From a candidate division CSSED10-310 bacterium (GTDB taxonomy: Bacteria > CSSED10-310 > JAFGJC01), in assembly GCA_016929305.1 (NCBI GenBank), contig JAFGJC010000233.1, positions 1 through 7,460 of the forward strand: a stretch of 7,460 nucleotides of DNA, written 5' to 3'. Position numbers and translations under genes: made by a program. The notes beneath the pieces were generated by a model. That model had not been told where the DNA came from. It did no database searches and worked only from the letters and a program-made list of their open reading frames with translations. Shown here piece after piece: positions 1 through 5,677 of this stretch (positions within the stretch are counted from its first letter, which is position 1; each line of letters begins with the position of its first letter).

Positions 1-720
1 AGAGAATGGGGAGAAGAATTGCGCCCGCGTTTCTTAAATGCCTTAAAGATTGTTCAACCAGGTATGTATAGAACGATTCTGCAGGCTTTCCTGGATTTTG
101 ATATTCCGGATGATGCGGAGCCGGTAATGAAAGTATTTCTGAATGGAAAAGTCGAGGATTTCGCTGATCAAAAACTGCTGATCCGTACAGTTTATGTTCT
201 GGATGAGGAATATGCTCAGAAAAGTATAAGTGAATATCTTGAGAATCATAAAAAGGATGAAGATTTTAATCCAGAGTTGAAAACGTATTTAATCAATACT
301 TTGGAAAGACTTGAGTGGTACGGAAACTGGGAAATAACGGACGAAAAGGAAACCGCGGAAAACGGATTGAAGGATGAACGCATCAGATTTGAGATGGCCA
401 ACAGCCTCGATCCTAACGATGATATTGTCAATTTTTCGATGCCGATGTCGATCTCCTGGGATCCGGGAGTGTTGAAACCCATTGGTACTGAGGAAACATA
501 CACTACAAATAACGTGTCTTTTGAAGTTACGCCGGATGAGTTAACGTTGCGGATTGATTACCCTAAAGAACATACATACATTGAGAAGAAATTTACGATC
601 AAGGAAGGAACAGGAAGAAATGTAGGACGGATTTATCTGCAGTTCCCCATTCCTGGATCCATCAACAAGCGTACCAAAGAACCGGAAACCGGTTGGCTGG
701 AGATCGAAAAGATCGGATAA
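1..720 (+). CDS. Unrecognised protein, C-terminal part (5' truncated by window edge)
   Basis: The reading frame is open from base 1 to the TAA at 718-720, giving 239 visible residues. The first possible start, TTG at 19, has no good ribosome-binding site, and the frame runs on upstream of it, so this is most likely the tail of a longer protein. The first ~110 residues look mainly helical and rich in charged residues. The last ~115 look beta-rich, with alternating hydrophobic and polar residues, suggesting a compact beta domain at the C-terminus. There is no transmembrane segment, cysteine cluster or catalytic motif that I can name. The protein is acidic (many D/E), which fits a cytosolic protein. 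Only 63 bp separate it from gatE on the same strand, so read-through into gatE is possible, although a hairpin lies between them. I do not recognise the family and assign no function. Confidence 0.75.
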   Translation, partial: REWGEELRPRFLNALKIVQPGMYRTILQAFLDFDIPDDAEPVMKVFLNGKVEDFADQKLLIRTVYVLDEEYAQKSISEYLENHKKDEDFNPELKTYLINTLERLEWYGNWEITDEKETAENGLKDERIRFEMANSLDPNDDIVNFSMPMSISWDPGVLKPIGTEETYTTNNVSFEVTPDELTLRIDYPKEHTYIEKKFTIKEGTGRNVGRIYLQFPIPGSINKRTKEPETGWLEIEKIG

Positions 721-735
721 AACATAAACTCTGCA

Positions 736-768
736 TACGCCCGGCTTACCTTGCAAATGCCGGGCGTA
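736..768 (+). terminator. GC-rich hairpin between the first gene and gatE (terminator-like or leader structure)
   Basis: TACGCCCGGC at 736-745 is the exact reverse complement of GCCGGGCGTA at 759-768. This gives a perfect 10-bp stem with 8 G:C pairs and a 13-nt loop. It begins 15 bp after the stop codon of the upstream gene, where an intrinsic terminator would be expected. No run of T follows; the next bases are AGTGTATAAGG, which lead straight into the gatE Shine-Dalgarno. It may therefore be a weak or factor-assisted terminator, an mRNA 3'-end stabiliser, or a 5' leader structure of gatE. The stem is visible in the sequence; its role is inferred. Confidence 0.5.
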
Positions 769-783
769 AGTGTATAAGGAGAA

Positions 784-2691
784 ATGACTGAGATGCAACT
801 TGACTATGAAGCGATAGGATTTCGTGCAGGACTGGAAGTACACCATCAACTGCAAACTGCCCAGAAACTGTTCTGTCATTGTCCGGCAGAATTGACCAAC
901 CGCGAACACGATGTGGAGATACTCCGCCATATGCGTCCGACACTCAGCGAACTTGGCGAGTATGACGGCACTGCATTGATGGAGTTTAAAACGCGAAAAA
1001 CTGTCATTTATCGCATATACAGAGATCTTAACTGTACGTACGAAATGGATGATACACCTCCTTTCCTGGTTAATCGAGAAGCTTTGAAGTTCAGTTCTGA
1101 AATAGCATTGATGTTTGGGATGAATCTTGTTGATGAGTTGCATGTCAGCCGTAAACAATATCTGGACGGTTCCATTCCCACTGGCTTTCAAAGAACTGCG
1201 ATAATTGGTGTGGGAGGTGGATTTCCATTGGGTGACCGAATGATAAATATTTCGCATCTCAGTATGGAGGAGGATGCATGCAGAGAAGTATCCGATATCG
1301 GTCATGTGATTACGTTTAAAAACGATCGATTAGGAATTCCCCTGATTGAAGTTGTCACTAAACCGGATTTTCGAACACCTCGAGAGATTGGGGCAGGAGC
1401 TGCTCAAATTCGCCGTTTGCTGACATGTTCCGGAAGAATTCGGCGCGGTTCTGGTTCTGGGCGCCAGGATGTTAATGTGTCCATCAGAGGAGGAACTCGA
1501 ATTGAGATAAAGGGAGTGTCCAAAATTCCAGCCATTCCCAAACTTGTCGAAAATGAAGCGTTACGGCAATATACTCTCCTTAAAATCCGAGATGAATTGC
1601 GTGCCAGGGGTGTAACATACAATACGATTGAACCTTCCAGAACCAATGTTACCCGAATGTTGTTCCAGAGTGACAATGAACATCTTCAGAAAGCGATAGC
1701 TGCATCCAAGCAGGTTGAAGCTGTACGTTTACGGGGATTTGGAGGGTTGTTTTCAATTCCGACGCAAAATGGTGCCGTTTTCGGCGAAGAATTTTCGGGA
1801 AGGGTTAGAGTTATCGCCTGTATCGATGCTATACCTAATCTCCTTTTTCCGGAATCACCTGAAGCCATGGGAATTTCGGATGGAATCTGGCGGCGTATAC
1901 GAAAACGATTAAAAGCAACCCATCATGATGAAGTGGTTCTGGTTTGGGGTAATCGGGAGGATCTGGAAACGGCGGTTTCAGAGATTTATATCAGAGCTCG
2001 AGAAGCAACGGAGGGAGTGCCGTCCGAAACACGGCAAGCTCGCAAAGATGGAACCAATGATTTCGAAAGGATACTTCCCGGACCCAATAGAATGTATCCA
2101 GACACGGATCATCCACCTGTACCTATAGATCCGGATTGGGCGCAGCATCTTCAAATGAATATTCCTGATACACCCTGGAATCGCGAAGCAAGATATCGCA
2201 GCTGGAACGTGCCGGAATGTTTTGTTAAAGCGCTTGCCGTTTCACCGTACGCTACGATTTTTGAATCAGTTGCCACCGCATTTCCCGACAGCACTCAAAT
2301 GGCTGCGGAAGTCTTTGCTAATCTTATCAAACACCTTGAAAGAACGGGATATCCTGTTGATTCTTTTCAGGAATATCGATGGCTTCAGTTTTTTGAGGCA
2401 TTTGCTAAGAAACGGTTTTTCCGGGAAGCGGCATTATTCATTCTTCAAAAATGGTCTCGTACACCGAAACAGTCACTGAACACGATATTAAAGCAGTTGA
2501 ATTTGGTACCGGTGACATTAAAAAATGCTAGAAGCGCCATTCAAAAATCCATTGATGAAGCATCCGTGCGCAGTTTTCCGACAGATGCTGCTCGATCCAG
2601 ATATCTCATGGGCGCTATCATGACTTCATTGCGCGGAAAAGTGGAAGGTTCACGAGTGGCAAGTATCATTGAAGATATGTACAAGAATTAA
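784..2691 (+). CDS. gatE: Glutamyl-tRNA(Gln) amidotransferase subunit E (archaeal type)
   Basis: GatE activates the Glu on mischarged Glu-tRNA(Gln) with ATP. Ammonia supplied by GatD then converts it to Gln-tRNA(Gln) in the cytosol. The product has 635 residues, matching full-length archaeal GatE. Visible landmarks are: GLEVHHQL at 16-23 (E18 and H20 match the metal/ATP-site residues of the GatB/GatE family); KLFCHCPAEL at 28-37; LDGSIPTGFQRT at 127-138; MEEDACR at 161-167; DRLGIPLIEVVT at 181-192; and GRQDVNVSIRGGTRIEIKG at 226-244. The GatE-specific AspRS-like insertion follows, including the LPGPNRMYPDTDHPP block at 431-445. The protein ends in a helical and YqeY-like tail containing LRGKVEG at 616-622. 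The insertion separates GatE from GatB. AAGGAG at 776-781 is 2 nt before ATG 784 and 11 nt before a second in-frame ATG at 793. The second start gives MQLDYEAIG, closer to the archaeal N-terminus, so it may be the true one. The 3' end overlaps gatD. Confidence 0.96.
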   Translation: MTEMQLDYEAIGFRAGLEVHHQLQTAQKLFCHCPAELTNREHDVEILRHMRPTLSELGEYDGTALMEFKTRKTVIYRIYRDLNCTYEMDDTPPFLVNREALKFSSEIALMFGMNLVDELHVSRKQYLDGSIPTGFQRTAIIGVGGGFPLGDRMINISHLSMEEDACREVSDIGHVITFKNDRLGIPLIEVVTKPDFRTPREIGAGAAQIRRLLTCSGRIRRGSGSGRQDVNVSIRGGTRIEIKGVSKIPAIPKLVENEALRQYTLLKIRDELRARGVTYNTIEPSRTNVTRMLFQSDNEHLQKAIAASKQVEAVRLRGFGGLFSIPTQNGAVFGEEFSGRVRVIACIDAIPNLLFPESPEAMGISDGIWRRIRKRLKATHHDEVVLVWGNREDLETAVSEIYIRAREATEGVPSETRQARKDGTNDFERILPGPNRMYPDTDHPPVPIDPDWAQHLQMNIPDTPWNREARYRSWNVPECFVKALAVSPYATIFESVATAFPDSTQMAAEVFANLIKHLERTGYPVDSFQEYRWLQFFEAFAKKRFFREAALFILQKWSRTPKQSLNTILKQLNLVPVTLKNARSAIQKSIDEASVRSFPTDAARSRYLMGAIMTSLRGKVEGSRVASIIEDMYKN

Positions 2692-4082
2692 TGCTTGATT
2701 TTTTTCAGGAATACCTCCACCTCCGGCACTCCTCCCTGAAAAATCAGATATCCGTTGTAAGGTTCGCGGGATGTGATTTCCGAGGCTATTGGTGTAAGCA
2801 TCATCTCTTTGACTTTCTCCGGATCGGTAGTATGTGCCAGAACCCATCCCAACTTAACATAAGCAACTTCAGGCAACATGTTTTCTGCAGGAATTACTCC
2901 GAGTTGGAGCATCTCCCTGCCGGTTTCATAAACATACATCTGTACATATCCCCATAACGTTTGCACCGTCATATATACTGCAACGCCTGCATTGTAAGCG
3001 CGTTGAAGCGAGGGATATAGAGGTTTATTGACATGGCCCAGTCCAGTGCCCGCGATAATGATTCCTTTGTAACCATGATCGACCAGGGCATCGATTATAT
3101 CAGGCTGCATATTCGGGTAATAATATACTATCGTTACTTTGGGCTCAAAAACAGCATCAACAATGATATTTCTGTCGGAGCGTCTTTTATTATAGTCTTG
3201 TGTAAGGGGTGTTATGGAGTCGGTTGTGATCATCGCCAGCGGAATGTTTCCTATGGTACGAAATGTGGAGCGGTAACTGGAATGCATTTTTCTGACACGA
3301 GTGCCGCGGTGGAGCAAACCGTATTGATCTGACGTGGGTCCGAACATGCAAACCATGGTTTCTGCAAGATCACTCTCTGCAGCAGCTTTGACAGCGTGTC
3401 TCAAATTTAAAGCGGCGTCAGACGATGGTCTGTCAGAGGAGCGTTGTGAACCGACCATGACAATCGGAACAGGCTGATTCTGAATCATAAAAGACAAAAT
3501 TGCAGCAGTATGATGCATGGTGTCGGTGCCATGACCAATAACGATTCCATCAGCGCCGTTCCGAATTTCTCTGCCGATCGCTTCGGCTGTTGCTATCCAT
3601 TGTTCGGGACCCATGTTTTCAGAAAAAACTCCAAAGAGTTTCTCGGTCTTTAAATTGCATATATCTGCAAGCTCCGGGACCGCGCCATACAACTCCCCCG
3701 GTGTAAAAGCCGGAATAACAGCTCCTGTACGGTAGTCAAGACGGCTGGCTATTGTTCCACCGGTACCCAGGAGTGATATGTTCGGTTTATGAGGATCTCT
3801 GGGAAATTCCGATTCCGGAATCTTGTATATTGCTTCTTTAACACCGATTTCTTTTGCCTCGATGATTTTCTCCGCAAGAATTCCGATGTTATAGCCATTT
3901 TTGAGTTTCACGACGACATGTTTGTCGTCATCCGCTTCAGATCGAGGAAGAATAATCCCCTCAAAAGCACCTTCCTTCGTTTTTAATTCAACATCAGACC
4001 AAACCTGTATATGCAACGACTTTAAAACTTCCAGAGCTTGTCCGCGGTACCCTTTATACTTGGCTGACCGGTTATTCGGCAT
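2688..4082 (-). CDS. gatD: Glutamyl-tRNA(Gln) amidotransferase subunit D (archaeal type, asparaginase-like)
   Basis: GatD is the amidase subunit of GatDE. It hydrolyses the side-chain amide of Gln (or Asn) and passes the ammonia to GatE. The product has 464 residues, slightly longer than typical archaeal GatD. Residues ~10-85 form the GatD-type N-terminal barrel, with GYRGQALEVL at 11-20 and KNGYNIGI at 61-68. The L-asparaginase-like domain follows from ~101. GTGGTIAS at 106-113 supplies the predicted nucleophile T110, HGTDTM at 184-189 supplies T186 and D187, and RGTRVRKMHSSYRSTF at 259-274 supplies the predicted catalytic K265, so the catalytic set is complete. The N-terminal barrel and the GTGGTIASRLDYRTGAV signature mark it as GatD, not free asparaginase. 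The ATG at 4082 is chosen because GGGAGG lies 8 nt upstream; a TTG seven codons earlier has no such support. The gene converges on gatE and shares its final TTAA. Confidence 0.96.
   Translation of the reverse strand: MPNNRSAKYKGYRGQALEVLKSLHIQVWSDVELKTKEGAFEGIILPRSEADDDKHVVVKLKNGYNIGILAEKIIEAKEIGVKEAIYKIPESEFPRDPHKPNISLLGTGGTIASRLDYRTGAVIPAFTPGELYGAVPELADICNLKTEKLFGVFSENMGPEQWIATAEAIGREIRNGADGIVIGHGTDTMHHTAAILSFMIQNQPVPIVMVGSQRSSDRPSSDAALNLRHAVKAAAESDLAETMVCMFGPTSDQYGLLHRGTRVRKMHSSYRSTFRTIGNIPLAMITTDSITPLTQDYNKRRSDRNIIVDAVFEPKVTIVYYYPNMQPDIIDALVDHGYKGIIIAGTGLGHVNKPLYPSLQRAYNAGVAVYMTVQTLWGYVQMYVYETGREMLQLGVIPAENMLPEVAYVKLGWVLAHTTDPEKVKEMMLTPIASEITSREPYNGYLIFQGGVPEVEVFLKKIKH
2697..2745. repeat. 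Inverted repeat inside the 3' end of gatD, just past the gatE stop
   Basis: TTTTTCAGG at 2701-2709 is the exact reverse complement of CCTGAAAAA at 2735-2743. Allowing a 2-T bulge, pairing extends to 11 bp (2697-2709 with 2735-2745), with a 25-nt spacer. It lies 6-54 bp downstream of the gatE stop codon and within the last codons of gatD. The T-run is on the upstream arm, so it is not a textbook intrinsic terminator for gatE, but the structure could contribute to 3'-end formation between two converging transcripts. A short CAAG/CTTG stem (2682-2697) directly before the seven-T run at 2699-2705 is a second, weak terminator candidate for gatE. Confidence 0.3.
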
Positions 4083-4090
4083 GTCGTAAT

Positions 4091-4096
4091 CCTCCC
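4091..4096 (-). promoter_or_regulatory. Shine-Dalgarno site that fixes the gatD start
   Basis: Read on the minus strand this is GGGAGG, 8 nt before the ATG at 4082-4080. It lies downstream of the alternative TTG codon at 4103, so it can only serve the ATG and decides the start of gatD. Confidence 0.75.
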
Positions 4097-4113
4097 AAAC
4101 CAAAGCGTAAAAC

Positions 4114-4189
4114 CATCAATCTCCGAACGTTTTATTCGGCTATTTCTGGTAAGTCAAGATAAACAAAAAATCTTATGTTCGGATTGATG
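4114..4189. repeat. Interrupted inverted repeat in the gatD-tldD divergent region
   Basis: The left arm (4114-4128, CATCAA-TC-TCCGAAC) pairs with the right arm (4177-4189, GTTCGGATTGATG) over 13 bp, with one 2-nt bulge at 4120-4121 and 48 bp between arms. The left arm covers the predicted gatD transcription start. The right arm contains a TTGATG hexamer that could be a tldD -35 element. A second ATTGAT copy (4202-4207) lies 19 bp further on. This would suit an operator bound at both promoters, but could also be chance in an AT-rich stretch. Confidence 0.35.
4129..4157 (-). promoter_or_regulatory. Probable sigma70-type promoter of gatD
   Basis: On the minus strand, TTGACT (4157-4152, 5 of 6 to consensus) is followed after 17 bp by TAAAAC (4134-4129, 4 of 6). 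A register one base shorter reads ATAAAA. Transcription would begin near 4122 and give a leader of about 40 nt containing the GGGAGG site. This indicates that gatD has its own promoter, separate from that of gatE. Found by inspection only. Confidence 0.5.
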
Positions 4190-4226
4190 TCAATGATCTT
4201 GATTGATAGGATACTTCGGTTAGTAT
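4184..4226 (+). promoter_or_regulatory. Candidate promoter region for tldD
   Basis: Two overlapping sigma70-like pairs are visible: TTGATG (4184-4189) with TAGGAT (4207-4212), spacer 17; and TTGATT (4199-4204) with TAGTAT (4221-4226), spacer 16. Each hexamer matches 4 of 6 consensus positions, so neither is strong. Either would give a leader of roughly 40-60 nt before the tldD start at 4277. A tldD promoter is expected here because the upstream gene is divergent. Confidence 0.3.
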
Positions 4227-4276
4227 TCACGAACCGCTTCATCCGGAAGGGTTGCAATCGGGAAAGGAGATATCGA

Positions 4277-5650
4277 ATGAAGGCTTACCTTCAAAGTTTC
4301 TTAAATAAATACGCGAAAGATGTTGATTATCTGGATATTCGTGTGGAGGAATCAGAAGAAACAGTGATCGGATTTCGAGGGGAAAGCATTGATATGTTAC
4401 GGCAGTCTTCCGAAAAAGGTGGTTTTATTCGCGCGATATTTAAAGGGGGATGGGGATTCGCTTCATTCAATAGTCTGGATGAAGATACCTTGAACTATTA
4501 TTTTAAATCAGCCGTAAAACAAGCTCATTTTACAGGAAAGGATGAAACCAGATTAGCGCCAGTTCCTGTTGTGAATGAAGTGTTACCTCTTCAAGTGAAA
4601 ACAGATCCAAGAAGCATTTCGTTGGATCGAAAAATGGATATCCTCAAGTCATACAATCAAATGATATTGACTGCAGATCCGCGAATTCCAACTTCATCTG
4701 TATCTTATTTGGATACCTACAAACATAAGTGGCTTGCAACATCCGAAGGCAGTTATATCGAAGCGGAGCTTATCGATATTGGTGGAGGGCTGTCAGCAGT
4801 TGCAGTTGATAAGGGTCAAACGCAAATCTGTTCCGTAGGGTTTGGCAGTTCTTCAGATTTCAATGTTGTTTTGAATAACGAGACTGAACTTGTCAAAGCC
4901 TGTGAGGATGCTGTGCGACTTCTGGATGCGCCTGCTATCAAAGGTGGAGTATATACCGTGATTGCTGATCCTAAACTGGCAGGAGTATTTGTGCATGAAT
5001 CATTTGGACACACAAGTGAGGGAGAAAAGGTTTTTGAAAACAAGGGTTTGGCAGAAATCATGAAAATTGGCAGACGCTTCGGATCTGATGTTCTGACAAT
5101 TTATGATACGGGATTAGAACCTGGTTACCGTGGTTCATTGGATTATGATGACGAAGGTGTAAAATCACAGAAAACAATGTTAATCAAAGATGGTGTTCTC
5201 GTAGGTAGACTTCACTCCAGAGAAACAGCCGGTAAAATGGGTGAGTTTCCTACCGGTAATGGCCGTGCCTTGAACTACAAATTTGCGCCTATTCCGCGCA
5301 TGCGAACAACATGTATTGATCAAGGTGAAACCTCGTTTGAAGATATGATCCACGATATCGATTTGGGCGTATATGCTGTTGATGCCATGGGCGGTCAGGG
5401 TGGTGAAATGTTTTCGTTTACAGCGGGAAGAGCTTACATGATCCGACATGGCAAAATCGAGGAGTTGGTAAAGAATGTCACACTCTCGGGAAATCTGTTT
5501 CAAACACTCATAAAAATCGACGCGGTGGGTGATGATTTTCAAATCCACGATTCGGGTGGAGGTTGTGGAAAAGGTGCTCAATTTCCATTACCAGTAAGTG
5601 CCGCCAGCCCTACGATACGAATTCGAGATGTTGTTATTGCAGGCGACTGA
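4277..5650 (+). CDS. tldD: TldD-family zinc metallopeptidase
   Basis: TldD/PmbA-family proteins are cytosolic zinc peptidases. In E. coli TldD acts with TldE (PmbA), degrades unfolded peptides, and is needed to mature microcin B17 and turn over CcdA. The product has 457 residues, a little shorter than E. coli TldD (481). The active-site motif HESFGH is at 240-245 (H240 and H245 as ligands, E241 as catalyst). A conserved Cys, C430 in GGGCGKGAQFPLPVS, is in the position of the third zinc ligand. Other TldD landmarks are GSLDYDDEG at 286-294, then GRLHSRETAG, PTGNGRAL and the Gly-rich AMGGQGGEMFSFTAGRAY segment. The ATG at 4277 has AAGGAG 7 nt upstream. The frame stays open to 4175, but those 34 extra codons have no ribosome-binding site and match nothing in the family. 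No TldE/PmbA partner is adjacent. A kinase gene follows after 27 bp, probably in the same operon. Confidence 0.93.
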   Translation: MKAYLQSFLNKYAKDVDYLDIRVEESEETVIGFRGESIDMLRQSSEKGGFIRAIFKGGWGFASFNSLDEDTLNYYFKSAVKQAHFTGKDETRLAPVPVVNEVLPLQVKTDPRSISLDRKMDILKSYNQMILTADPRIPTSSVSYLDTYKHKWLATSEGSYIEAELIDIGGGLSAVAVDKGQTQICSVGFGSSSDFNVVLNNETELVKACEDAVRLLDAPAIKGGVYTVIADPKLAGVFVHESFGHTSEGEKVFENKGLAEIMKIGRRFGSDVLTIYDTGLEPGYRGSLDYDDEGVKSQKTMLIKDGVLVGRLHSRETAGKMGEFPTGNGRALNYKFAPIPRMRTTCIDQGETSFEDMIHDIDLGVYAVDAMGGQGGEMFSFTAGRAYMIRHGKIEELVKNVTLSGNLFQTLIKIDAVGDDFQIHDSGGGCGKGAQFPLPVSAASPTIRIRDVVIAGD

Positions 5651-5677
5651 TTAAACAGCTACAATAAATTACAAAAC

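Noticed and set aside
541..1305. Long open frame on the minus strand (254 codons) across the first gene's end and the start of gatE
   Set aside because: It lies antisense to clearly coding gatE, has low-complexity unrecognisable content, and crosses the intergenic hairpin. It is a shadow of the plus-strand genes.
784..2691. Reading the plus-strand gene as bacterial GatB
   Set aside because: The length (635 residues) and the AspRS-like insertion with LPGPNRMYPDTDHPP are GatE features absent from GatB.
2688..4082. Reading the minus-strand gene as a free L-asparaginase (ansA/ansB)
   Set aside because: The N-terminal barrel domain of ~85 residues, the GatD-type GTGGTIASRLDYRTGAV block and the adjacent GatE make GatD the better call.
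4083..4103. N-terminal extension of GatD by seven codons from a TTG at 4103
   Set aside because: The GGGAGG site lies inside this stretch and can only serve the ATG at 4082.
4175..4276. N-terminal extension of TldD by 34 codons from ATG 4175
   Set aside because: It has no ribosome-binding site, would overlap the promoter candidates, and encodes residues unlike any TldD N-terminus. ATG 4277 has AAGGAG at 7-nt spacing.
5180..5581. Minus-strand open frame of 133 codons inside tldD
   Set aside because: It is antisense to conserved TldD motifs, with no ribosome-binding site or recognisable domain.
5651..5677. Terminator or promoter between tldD and the kinase gene
   Set aside because: The 27-bp gap is AT-rich with no hairpin and no convincing -35/-10 pair, so co-transcription is the simpler reading.
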